Origin: Bradyrhizobium paxllaeri
GTDB lineage: Bacteria; Pseudomonadota; Alphaproteobacteria; Rhizobiales; Xanthobacteraceae
DNA: 64,000 nt
Assembly (NCBI RefSeq): GCF_001693515.2
Contig: NZ_CP042968.1
Span: 5,642,001 to 5,706,000 of the forward strand
Direction: 5' to 3'
Below the pieces are notes generated by a model. The model was not told the origin of the DNA and searched no databases. It worked only from the letters and a program-made list of their open reading frames with translations. This document shows positions 7,199 through 14,165 of this stretch, in pieces. The stretch's first letter is position 1, and every line of letters starts with the position of its first letter. Both the position numbers and the translations under genes were made by a program.

Positions 7199-7984
7199 CT
7201 ACTTGAACGACGCTTTCACCGTGCCCAAACCGTCGAGCTCCATCTCCACGGTATCACCTGCATTGAGCCACACCGTTTTCACCAGGCTCCCGGTCAGCAC
7301 GATCTGCCCGGCGTGCAATCCCTTGCCCTCCTCGGCGAGATGATTGGCAAGCCAGGCCAGCGCGTTGTGGGGATGGCCGAGCACGTCGGCGCCGGTGCCG
7401 CTGCCGGCCTCCTTGCCGTTGACGACAGCGCGGCCTTTCACCTTGAGCAGGTCGGGCGCCTTGATACGCGCCACCGCCTTGCCGAGCACGCAGCCGGCGG
7501 CAAAGAAATCATCGGCGACAAGCGTCGGCGCGCCCATCGTCTCCCATTTGACATAGCGGTCGTCGACGATCTCGATCGCGGGGAAATAGGCCTCGATCGC
7601 CTCCATCACCCACTCCGCGGTGAACGGGGCTTCCGATGGCGCAAGATTGCGCGCGAGCCGCACCGCGATCTCGCATTCAACACCGACACGGACGTAGTCG
7701 CCGTGACGCAGTTTGGCACCGCTGTCGTGAACGCCCTTGGCAAAGACGCCGCCGGCGCAGGGATGGGGGATATCGAGATATTCCTGCATCACCGCGCTGG
7801 TGCAGCCGATCTTGTAACCGACCAGGTCGCCCGCCTGCGGCAGCAGCAGATCGTGGACCGCGCGCTGAATGCGATAGCCTTCCGCCTCATCGCCGGGCGC
7901 AAGCTCAAGGGAAAGCGAGGCCAGCGGCGCGCGGTTGCGACGGGCGGTGGCGATGGTCTGTGCGGCCGCAAGAATGTTGTCCAT
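7199..7984 (-). CDS. 2-keto-4-pentenoate hydratase / FAH-family enzyme
   Basis: 262 residues from the ATG at 7984; an in-frame TTG at 8008 is possible. It matches the MhpD/DmpE branch of fumarylacetoacetate hydrolase-fold enzymes, which hydrate 2-hydroxypenta-2,4-dienoates with a divalent metal. Visible features are the metal-ligand segment VECEIAVRL, the EIVDDRY motif, NGKEAGSGTGADVLGHP with the following ALAWLAN, and GQIVLTGSL near the end. It is first gene of a two-gene operon with the DehI-like protein. The physiological substrate is not evident because no ring-cleavage genes are nearby. Confidence 0.85.
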   Translation of the reverse strand: MDNILAAAQTIATARRNRAPLASLSLELAPGDEAEGYRIQRAVHDLLLPQAGDLVGYKIGCTSAVMQEYLDIPHPCAGGVFAKGVHDSGAKLRHGDYVRVGVECEIAVRLARNLAPSEAPFTAEWVMEAIEAYFPAIEIVDDRYVKWETMGAPTLVADDFFAAGCVLGKAVARIKAPDLLKVKGRAVVNGKEAGSGTGADVLGHPHNALAWLANHLAEEGKGLHAGQIVLTGSLVKTVWLNAGDTVEMELDGLGTVKASFK

Positions 7985-8047
7985 CAGCGGCGGCTTTCTC
8001 GTTTGCAACCTGCGGCGCCGACCACACCCGGTCAGACGCCAGGTTCC

Positions 8048-8458
8048 CTACTCGTCGCGATAAACCTTCTCGCGCTTCTCGTGACGTTCCTGCGCTTCCA
8101 CCGACAGCGTTGCAATGGGGCGAGCCTCCAGCCGCTTGAGCGAGATCGGCTCGCCGGTCTCCTCGCAATAGCCGTAGGTGTTGTCCTCGATGCGTTGCAG
8201 CGCGGCGTCGATCTTGGAGATCAATTTGCGCTGGCGGTCGCGGGCGCGCAGTTCGATGGCGCGATCGGTTTCGGAAGAGGCGCGATCAGCGAGATCGGGA
8301 TGATTGACGTTCTCTTCCTGAAGGGTCTGCAGGGTGATCTTCGATTCCCTCAGGATCTCGTCCTTCCACGCCAGCAGCTTCGCGCGAAAATAATCGCGCT
8401 GGCGGTCGTTCATGAAAGGCTCTTTTTCGGAGGGTCGATAATTCTTCAACTTTTCCAA
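8048..8458 (-). CDS. dksA: RNA polymerase-binding transcription factor DksA, cysteine-poor type
   Basis: 136 residues from a TTG at 8458 (EKLKNYRPSE...); an ATG at 8413 would begin at MNDRQRDYF. DksA works with ppGpp in the RNA polymerase secondary channel. The coiled coil carries the conserved DLADRASSETDRAIELRARDR with the acidic tip Asp and Ala residues. The zinc-finger region YGYCEETGEP...LSVEAQ retains only the first of the four canonical cysteines, a form known from other alphaproteobacteria (for example Rhodobacter). In Bradyrhizobium flagellar loci dksA sits beside fliX, as it does here apart from the inserted SDR/HxlR pair. Confidence 0.92.
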   Translation of the reverse strand: MEKLKNYRPSEKEPFMNDRQRDYFRAKLLAWKDEILRESKITLQTLQEENVNHPDLADRASSETDRAIELRARDRQRKLISKIDAALQRIEDNTYGYCEETGEPISLKRLEARPIATLSVEAQERHEKREKVYRDE

Positions 8459-8613
8459 GGCCAGCCCATCTTCACGTGCAAGGCGGGGCGGAAAATTGTC
8501 CGTCCGCGCGGGCCTTATATAGCGGCGGGTTGTGACAGACAATATCGGACGTCCCCGTGGGAGTACCGCCCCCAAGGCCTTGCACAGGCAAAGCTATCGG
8601 GGCGGCCTGCCCT

Positions 8614-9225
8614 TTAGTAGCCGACCGTGAAGCGCTGGCGGATATGGGCCGGACGCTCGATTTCGTCGGCGAGTGCAACTGCGAAGTCCTCGAAGGAAAT
8701 CGAGCTTTTACCGTCGGCGGCGGTCAAAAGCTGGTCGGTCCCAAGGCGGAACTTGCCGGTTCGCTCGCCCGCGACAAACAGGGCCGAGGGCGAAAGGAAG
8801 GTCCAGTTGAGTTCCTTCTCCGCCCGAAGCAGGTCGAGGAAGGCGGCGCCCTTCTCGGCTTCCGCCTTGTATGCCACGGGGAACCCGGGGGTGGTGACCA
8901 GCCGGACGCCCGGGGCCACCTCGAGGCTGCCGGCGCCGCCCACGACCAGGTAGCGACCGACCTTCGATTCCTTTGCGGCGGCGATCAGCTTGGCCGGGTC
9001 GCTGGCCAGAAAGTGGACCGAACTGATCGCGGCGTCATGGCCGGTGACCAGCCGGGCAAGGCCAGCCTGATCCATCACGTCGCCCTTGGTTGGCGTGACG
9101 CCGGCCTGGGCAACGATCTTTTCGGGATTGCGGGCGATGGCGGTCACGCTATGGCCGCGGCGGGCGAGTTCGGCGGTGATGCGCGAACCGGCATTGCCGG
9201 ACGCGCCGATGACGGCGATTTTCAT
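8614..9225 (-). CDS. NAD(P)-binding SDR/NmrA-like oxidoreductase
   Basis: 203 residues with an N-terminal Rossmann motif (KIAVIGASGNAGSRI, the GxSGxxG form of NAD(P)-binding atypical SDRs). Then come a conserved GDVMD segment, VVGGAGSLEV, and a C-terminal FEDFAVALADEIE helix. This is the YwnB/NmrA-like family of about 205-215 residues, whose substrates are mostly unknown. It is divergent from an HxlR regulator gene with 114 bp between them, a very common arrangement that implies control by that regulator. Confidence 0.85.
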   Translation of the reverse strand: MKIAVIGASGNAGSRITAELARRGHSVTAIARNPEKIVAQAGVTPTKGDVMDQAGLARLVTGHDAAISSVHFLASDPAKLIAAAKESKVGRYLVVGGAGSLEVAPGVRLVTTPGFPVAYKAEAEKGAAFLDLLRAEKELNWTFLSPSALFVAGERTGKFRLGTDQLLTAADGKSSISFEDFAVALADEIERPAHIRQRFTVGY

Positions 9226-9339
9226 GGAGGTCTCCCTTGCGATACGCGAATGTGGTATCCAATGGTGACTAGATAGCGAAAAGAATGTAGGTGTTAAGAG
9301 AGCACTTTTGGGTCACCTGATTACGCCGGAGTAACCGCC

Positions 9340-9729
9340 GTGAAAGCCGCCAATTCGAAAATCCCGAACGCCTATTCGGCCCAATGCCCGACGCGCCAGA
9401 TCCTCGATCGGGTCGGCGACAAATGGGCGGTGTTAATCCTGCTTCTCGTGCGCGACGAGCCGATGCGTTTCAATGCGTTACGCCGCGCCATTGAAGGCAT
9501 CTCGCAGAAGATGCTGAGCCAGGTTCTCAAATCGCTTGAACGCGACGGATTGATGAGACGCCGCGCGATCGCAACTGTGCCGGTGACGGTCGAGTACTCG
9601 ATCACGCCGCTCGGCGCGACGCTGGCCGACGCGGTCGATCCGTTGCGCGAGTGGGCCGAGAACAATCTGAAGGAGGTATTGAACGCGCAACGCCGCTACG
9701 ATGCGGCGCGCAAGGATATCGCGGCGTAG
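9340..9729 (+). CDS. HxlR-family transcriptional regulator
   Basis: 129 residues starting at GTG 9340 with GGAG 9 bases upstream. The winged-helix signature is clear: CPTRQILDRVGDKWAVLILLLL-type helix, FNALRRAIEGISQKMLSQ recognition region, and SITPLGATLADAVDPLREW. A conserved N-terminal cysteine (residue 16, CPTRQIL) is the redox or electrophile sensor in several HxlR proteins. Divergent to the SDR gene, which it probably controls from the shared 114-bp spacer. Confidence 0.92.
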   Translation: MKAANSKIPNAYSAQCPTRQILDRVGDKWAVLILLLVRDEPMRFNALRRAIEGISQKMLSQVLKSLERDGLMRRRAIATVPVTVEYSITPLGATLADAVDPLREWAENNLKEVLNAQRRYDAARKDIAA

Positions 9730-9744
9730 AGGCCATCCACAGCT

Positions 9745-9842
9745 GTCATGCCCCGCTTCAAGCGGGGCATCCAGTACGCCGCAGCCTCTCGGTCAGAAGC
9801 GGCCGTCTCTGGAATGCTGGGTTGCCCGGTCGGGCAATGACA
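9745..9842. repeat. Intergenic repeat with GC-rich palindrome (Bradyrhizobium type)
   Basis: Begins TGTCATGCCCCGC-TTCAA-GCGGGGCATCCAG, continues with GTACGCCGCAGCCTCTCGG and GTCTCTGGAATGCTGG, and ends GGGCAATGACATTC. I recognise this composite sequence as a family that recurs between genes in Bradyrhizobium and Rhodopseudomonas genomes. The first hairpin may end hxlR transcription. It sits between the convergent hxlR and fliX. Confidence 0.75.
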
Positions 9843-9849
9843 TTCGGAA

Positions 9850-10266
9850 CTAAAATCGTTGTCCGGCCTTCGCCAGTTCGACTTCGACGCGAAGCTCGAT
9901 CTCGGAGAGCACCGCATCGAGACCAGGATCGCCGGAGGAAGCTTTCAGGTTGGCCGCGGCGTCCCGCAGCCGGTTCACCGTGGAAGCATCGAGGTTGCCG
10001 GAGAGCAATCCGAGCTTGAGTTCGTCGAGCACGTCGAGCGCGCCCCTGCCCCGTGCCACCGAACGCTTGCGACGCTCGGTCGGGTCTTCGACGCCCTGCA
10101 GCGCGAGCAGCGCATCGATATTGCCGGCGGCCTTGGGCGCTGTGGCCGAGCGCGGCTCTTCGGGCGTAGCCGGCGTTTCCGGCAGCGAGAAGCCGGTCGA
10201 ACTGGTCCGCCGCGTGTGGCTCGCGGGCGATCCAAGCGTGGTGCCGTTCGGTCCGTAGATGCGCAT
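9850..10266 (-). CDS. fliX: Flagellar assembly regulator FliX
   Basis: 138 residues starting at MRIYGPNGT. FliX in Caulobacter couples basal-body assembly to FlbD/sigma-54-dependent late flagellar transcription. Characteristic features are the MRIxGPN start, a Ser/Thr/Pro-rich linker, LLALQGVEDPTERRKRSVARGR, LDVLDELKLGLLSG and the C-terminal IELRVEVELAK helix. It is divergent from flgI, as in Caulobacter, with a CtrA-like box 48 bp upstream of the start. Confidence 0.95.
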   Translation of the reverse strand: MRIYGPNGTTLGSPASHTRRTSSTGFSLPETPATPEEPRSATAPKAAGNIDALLALQGVEDPTERRKRSVARGRGALDVLDELKLGLLSGNLDASTVNRLRDAAANLKASSGDPGLDAVLSEIELRVEVELAKAGQRF

Positions 10267-10313
10267 CGTGGTGATCTCGTTGTGAGAGTCGACAGACCTT
10301 CGCCTTCCTATGG

Positions 10314-10328
10314 TTAATGACGCGTAAA
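10314..10328. promoter_or_regulatory. CtrA-like box between fliX and flgI
   Basis: TTAA-TGACGCG-TAAA, one mismatch from the CtrA consensus TTAA-N7-TTAA, lying in the fliX/flgI divergent spacer nearer to fliX. CtrA control of fliX is established in Caulobacter. Confidence 0.5.
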
Positions 10329-10445
10329 CGGCCCGGCAAAATCTGCCGACATGCGGCAGTTTCGCCCATCGTGGTGAAGCCGCCGCAGCTGCGCGCTTCC
10401 AGCGAACATTCAGCGATATCAAGGTATTGCTCCGAAACCGCGATA

Positions 10446-10460
10446 TGGCACGGCGCTCGC
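10446..10460 (+). promoter_or_regulatory. sigma-54 promoter of flgI
   Basis: TGGCACGGCGCTCGC matches the -24/-12 consensus TGGCAC-N5-TTGC with one mismatch and the correct GG-N10-GC spacing. Transcription would start near 10472, about 60 bases before the flgI ATG. Confidence 0.72.
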
Positions 10461-10532
10461 ATAGTTAATCGCGGACCGCCGTCATGGGAGTGGCGCCTTC
10501 GGTCCGGTGGAAGTTCTCGAGGGGAGCACAGG

Positions 10533-11657
10533 ATGCCCGGCATCCGTTCGGCAAGACTGATTTGGGTGGCCTGCGCCGCGCTGTTGGCGCTGGCGTTATC
10601 GCCCTCGTCCGCGGGCGCGACGTCGCGGATCAAGGACCTCGCCAATATCGAAGGCGTGCGGCAGAACCAGTTGATCGGCTACGGCCTCGTCGTCGGCCTC
10701 AACGGCACCGGCGACACGCTGAACAACATTCCCTTCACCAAGCAGTCGCTGCAGGCGATGCTGGAGCGCATGGGCGTCAACATCCGCGGCGCCACCATCC
10801 GCACCGGCAACGTCGCCGCCGTCATGGTCACCGGCAATTTGCCGGCCTTCGGCACCCAGGGCACGCGGATGGACGTCACGGTATCCGCGCTCGGCGACGC
10901 CAAGAACCTGCAGGGCGGCACCCTGCTCGTTACCCCCCTGCTCGGCGCCGACGGCAACGTCTATGCAGTCGCCCAGGGCTCGCTCGCGATCGCGGGTTTC
11001 GCGGCCGAGGGCGCCGCCGCCAGTGTCACGCGCGGCGTGCCGACCAACGGCCGGATCCCCAACGGCGCCATCATCGAGCGCGAGATCGAATTCGCGCTCA
11101 ATCGCCTGCCCAATGTACGGCTGGCGCTGCGCAACGCCGATTTCACCACCGCCAAGCGCATTGCCGCCGCGGTCAACGATTTCCTCGGCGTCAAGACGGC
11201 CGAGCCGATCGACCCCTCCACGGTGCAGCTTTCGATCCCCGCCGAATTCAAGGGCAACGTCGTCGCCTTCCTGACCGAGATCGAGCAGTTGCAGGTAGAC
11301 CCGGATCTCGCCGCCAAGATCGTGATCGACGAACGCTCGGGCATCATCGTGATGGGCCGCGACGTTCGCGTGGCTACCGTGGCGGTGGCGCAAGGCAATC
11401 TCACCGTCTCGATTTCGGAGAGCCCGCAAGTCAGCCAGCCCAATCCGCTGTCGCGCGGCCGAACCGTGGTGACGCCACGCACCGGCGTCAGCGTTTCCGA
11501 AGACGGCAAGAAATTTGCAGTCGTGAAAGACGGCGTCTCGCTGCAGCAACTCGTCGACGGCCTCAACGGCCTGGGCATCGGCCCGCGCGACCTCATCAGC
11601 ATCTTGCAGGCGATCAAGGCCGCCGGCGCGATCCAGGCCGACATCGAGGTGATGTGA
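10533..11657 (+). CDS. flgI: Flagellar P-ring protein FlgI
   Basis: 374 residues including a Sec signal peptide (cleavage near SSAGA-TSRIKD). FlgI forms the periplasmic P-ring around the rod. Diagnostic motifs are SRIKDLANIEGVRQNQLIGYGLVVGLNGTGD, the LERMGVNIR segment, and a C-terminal VSLQQLVDGLNGLGIGPRDLISILQAIKAAGA. The ATG at 10533 has a GAGGGGA site upstream; longer in-frame extensions have no support. The stop overlaps the next start (TGATG). Confidence 0.97.
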   Translation: MPGIRSARLIWVACAALLALALSPSSAGATSRIKDLANIEGVRQNQLIGYGLVVGLNGTGDTLNNIPFTKQSLQAMLERMGVNIRGATIRTGNVAAVMVTGNLPAFGTQGTRMDVTVSALGDAKNLQGGTLLVTPLLGADGNVYAVAQGSLAIAGFAAEGAAASVTRGVPTNGRIPNGAIIEREIEFALNRLPNVRLALRNADFTTAKRIAAAVNDFLGVKTAEPIDPSTVQLSIPAEFKGNVVAFLTEIEQLQVDPDLAAKIVIDERSGIIVMGRDVRVATVAVAQGNLTVSISESPQVSQPNPLSRGRTVVTPRTGVSVSEDGKKFAVVKDGVSLQQLVDGLNGLGIGPRDLISILQAIKAAGAIQADIEVM

Positions 11658-12013
11658 TGGACGCGAGCCTTATCAACGGCATCGGCGCATATTCGAAGAA
11701 AAAGACTTCGCTGATCAACGGCCGCAACGACCCGCAGCTCGCCGACGCGCTCAAGAAAATTTCGCCCGAAGCGCAGAAAAAGACGCGCGCCAAGGCCGAA
11801 GAGTTCGAGTCGATGTTCCTCAACTCGATGTTTTCCCAGATGACCACCGGCGTCAAAGGCGAAGGGCCGTTCGGCGACACGCCCGGCACCGGCGTCTGGC
11901 GCTCGATGCTGACGGACGAATATTCGAAGTCCTTCACCAAGTCCGGCGGCATCGGCATTTCCAACGACGTCTTCCGCACCTTGATCCTGCAGCAAGCCAA
12001 TCGCGCCGGCTGA
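11657..12013 (+). CDS. flgJ: Short FlgJ-type rod-binding protein
   Basis: 118 residues, overlapping flgI by one base. It corresponds to the N-terminal rod-capping domain of FlgJ (KKTRAKAEEFESMFLNSMFSQMT, then GPFGDTPGTGVWRSMLTDEYSKSF and a final GIGISNDVF helix). The peptidoglycan hydrolase domain of enterobacterial FlgJ is absent, as is usual in alphaproteobacteria, where a separate muramidase does that job. Confidence 0.9.
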   Translation: MDASLINGIGAYSKKKTSLINGRNDPQLADALKKISPEAQKKTRAKAEEFESMFLNSMFSQMTTGVKGEGPFGDTPGTGVWRSMLTDEYSKSFTKSGGIGISNDVFRTLILQQANRAG

Positions 12014-12032
12014 CCACAAGGAAAATCTCGAC

Positions 12033-12518
12033 ATGAATCAGCGTCCTCAGGCCCAGCCAGCACCAGCAAGATCGATCTCGACGCCGACCGAGGCGCGCAA
12101 GCTCGCGGAAGAACTGATGGAGGTGATGAGCGCGCTGCTCGGCATCATCGAGCGTGAAACCGAACTGGTGCGCGCCGGCAGCGTGCGCGAGGCGATGCGG
12201 CTGGAAGAGAAAAAGGGCGAGCTGTCGCGCCGCTACATGGTCGCGGTCGAGAATCTGAAGAACGCGCAAAAATATCTGGCGCAGGTGTCGCCGGAACTGC
12301 TGGCCACCCTGCGTCGCCATCACGACACTTTCCGCGCCATGCTGCAGATCAATCTCACCGTGCTTGCGACCGCGCACGCGGTGTCCGAGGGCATCGTGCG
12401 CGGCGTCAACACCGAAATCCAGCGCAAGAACATTCCGAGCACCTATACGGCTTCGGGGCAACGCGCCGCGCCCGGACCGCGCAATATCACCCCGCTCTCG
12501 GTCAGCCGTTCACTGTAA
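12033..12518 (+). CDS. FlgN/FlbY-like flagellar chaperone
   Basis: 161 residues, almost wholly helical: an N-terminal Gln/Pro/Ala-rich stretch, then ARKLAEELMEVMSALLGIIERETELVR, a second helix with LEEKKGELSRRYMVAVENL, and a disordered C-terminus. This is the pattern of FlgN-type export chaperones and of Caulobacter FlbY, which follows flgJ in the same order. FlgN chaperones bind FlgK and FlgL before secretion. It starts 20 bp after flgJ with AAGGAAA upstream, so it is in the flgI operon. Family assignment is by shape and position more than by strong motifs. Confidence 0.75.
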   Translation: MNQRPQAQPAPARSISTPTEARKLAEELMEVMSALLGIIERETELVRAGSVREAMRLEEKKGELSRRYMVAVENLKNAQKYLAQVSPELLATLRRHHDTFRAMLQINLTVLATAHAVSEGIVRGVNTEIQRKNIPSTYTASGQRAAPGPRNITPLSVSRSL

Positions 12519-12676
12519 GTGAATCGCGTTTTCGGTTCTCTGCAATTTTATCTAAATTTGCGCGGCCGCGTCAGAGCGGGATTCAGCGTGTTCCCTAACG
12601 CCGCGTTGAGGGGTGCCCGGCTATATTGCAACCGATGAGGGGTTGGATTTGACTCGCAGCAAGCCCGGAGGCTGCC

Positions 12677-13057
12677 ATGAGTACAGATTTCAACATCAAG
12701 CCGGTGGGGGCACCGGTTGCCGCGCCGATCGTTCAGCACGTGAGCGAGGCGGCACAACATGCGGTCGCGACCGAACTGCCGGCGAGCCAGAGCGTCTCGG
12801 CAGTCGATTCAAGCGCGCGCGCCGGCACCGATTCCGCCGCGGTCCGCATTTCCATTTCGAATCCTGCGGTATCGAACCAGGTCGTGATCGATCGCGATGC
12901 ACGCGCCGTCGTCTATCAGGTCGTCGACGTCAAGACGAGCCAGGTCGTGAAGCAGTTTCCCGAGGAAGCCGTGCTGAGGCGGCGGGCCTATTTCCATACT
13001 CTCGACCTGACCAAGGACGCCCCGCAGCGCCTCCGCGCCACTGACCGCCAGGCTTGA
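12677..13057 (+). CDS. FlaG-like protein
   Basis: 126 residues. The C-terminal half matches the FlaG-like domain: NQVVIDRDARAVVYQVVD, then TSQVVKQFPEEAVLRRRAY, equivalent to the family pattern of a strand ending in a D-x-x-T-x-x-V-x-x-Q-x-P turn. The N-terminal half is low-complexity (Ala, Val, Ser). FlaG proteins influence filament length in other bacteria, but the mechanism is unclear. A GGAGG ribosome-binding site precedes the ATG. A 158-bp spacer separates it from the flgN-like gene, so it may have its own promoter. Confidence 0.72.
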   Translation: MSTDFNIKPVGAPVAAPIVQHVSEAAQHAVATELPASQSVSAVDSSARAGTDSAAVRISISNPAVSNQVVIDRDARAVVYQVVDVKTSQVVKQFPEEAVLRRRAYFHTLDLTKDAPQRLRATDRQA

Positions 13058-13123
13058 CCGCTTCGGCTCTGAATCGGCATCGGACTCGGCCGACGCGGTC
13101 CGCGATCACGATGCGTCGGTAGC

Positions 13124-13486
13124 TTACGAACGCTTGGCGTATGCCTGGTCGAGATAGGTCTGTCCGCTGGCGCCATCGGTTACGACGTTCTTGATCAGCG
13201 CGGTATTGTTGCCCGTGAGCGTGAACTTGGTGTCACCGACCCGGAACGCGTTGTCCTTGATCAGCACTTCCTGATATTTGTTGGTGCCGCCGCTCTGGTA
13301 TTGCACCTTGGCGCGAAATCCCGTGACGTTAGAGACCGTGATCTTGAACGTCTTCTGGTCCGCATATTTTCCCGTCCAACTACCTTCATAGAGGTTGGGA
13401 TCGACCGCCACGTACGGAGTCTTGGACGGGACGGTCATTCCCACCGTCTTGTAGTTGGCTGAGATGATGTTCCAGAGGTCAGCCAT
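13124..13486 (-). CDS. Unrecognised protein encoded beside flaF
   Basis: 120 residues with no domain I recognise. It is rich in beta-strand-like segments (YEGSWTGKYADQKTFKITVSNVTGF, then RAKVQYQSG, then FTLTGNNTALIKNVV), reminiscent of a small lipocalin-like or beta-sandwich fold. There is no signal peptide. It follows flaF by 12 bp on the same strand, so it is probably cotranscribed and linked to flagellin secretion or the filament. Good codon use and position support a real gene. Confidence 0.65.
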   Translation of the reverse strand: MADLWNIISANYKTVGMTVPSKTPYVAVDPNLYEGSWTGKYADQKTFKITVSNVTGFRAKVQYQSGGTNKYQEVLIKDNAFRVGDTKFTLTGNNTALIKNVVTDGASGQTYLDQAYAKRS

Positions 13487-13498
13487 CTTACGGACCGG

Positions 13499-13864
13499 TC
13501 AGCCGCGACCGGACAGGCCAGCGGCGAGATTGCAGTTGATATCGATCAGCGACTTCAGCTTGGCCGGATCCGGATTCAACTGCATGTCTACCGTCTGCTT
13601 CATCACGAACACACCGATGTTGGCGATGTTCTGACGCACCTCGATCGACTGCGGGTTTTCGTCGGCCTGTGCCGCGCTCATGAAGATCGACCAGAGCCGG
13701 CGATTGAACAGCAGCGCGTTCTCCATGGCCTTGCCTGGACCAGCCCAGTTGGTCTGGACCTCCTGGAGCTGTCGTGCGGCCTTCAGCAGCGCCTGCGCCT
13801 CGATTTCACGGGGGGACGATGTAGTTTGCGACGTGCGAGCGTAGGCTTGGGCTGCATTAGACAT
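13499..13864 (-). CDS. flaF: Flagellin secretion regulator FlaF
   Basis: 121 residues. FlaF signature: QAYARTSQTTSSPREIEAQALLKAARQL, then LLFNRRLWSIF and a C-terminal NIGVFVMKQTVDM helix. In Caulobacter, FlaF is needed for flagellin translation or secretion and opposes FlbT, which destabilises flagellin mRNA. Here flaF lies just downstream of the flagellin gene in the same orientation but after the flagellin terminator. The RBS is near AGAGGTTAG on the minus strand. Confidence 0.93.
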   Translation of the reverse strand: MSNAAQAYARTSQTTSSPREIEAQALLKAARQLQEVQTNWAGPGKAMENALLFNRRLWSIFMSAAQADENPQSIEVRQNIANIGVFVMKQTVDMQLNPDPAKLKSLIDINCNLAAGLSGRG

Positions 13865-14165
13865 TCACTAACCTCTGTGAGAGCGATTCGCAGGACGACC
13901 GCGGAGACTTCAGGAAAACTGCCCAACTTTCATACAGGTAGCGCGTTTAAATATGGTTAGCGAAGGTTACCGATTGTGTCAGAAGCCCGGCGAAATCCAT
14001 ATTTTCACCACCATGCCCGCCATCGGTTCTGATGGAATTAAGATCGCAAACCAAATTTTCCTGAAGAAGCTTTTTTGTTTGCGCGGCCGATACTCGCCGC
14101 TCGCTCGCGAAAGAAAAACGGCGGGGTTTCCCCCGCCGTTCTGAAGTTCTGCGTCGCTGCCGCGA
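13865..14165. other. Spacer between flagellin and flaF
   Basis: About 300 bases holding the flagellin terminator at 14117-14140 and the region from which flaF must be expressed. The central part is AT-rich compared with its surroundings (GAATTAAGATCGCAAACC), consistent with a flaF promoter, but no defined site was recognised. Confidence 0.5.
14117..14140 (-). terminator. Flagellin transcription terminator
   Basis: On the minus strand the sequence forms AACGGCGGGG / CCCCGCCGTT with a 4-nt loop, then TTTCTTTC. It is 26 bp after the flagellin stop. Confidence 0.9.

Noticed and set aside
7133-8617. A 494-codon plus-strand open frame
   Set aside because: It is the antisense shadow of the hydratase and dksA genes, which have clear domain signatures on the other strand.
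10484-11656. Frame overlapping flgI that runs into flgJ
   Set aside because: Only the last 118 residues (flgJ, from 11657) are real; the rest is an Arg/His-rich shadow of flgI.
12590-12680. sigma-54 promoter before the flaG-like gene
   Set aside because: A TTGCA is present but the GG-N10-GC spacing is not met.
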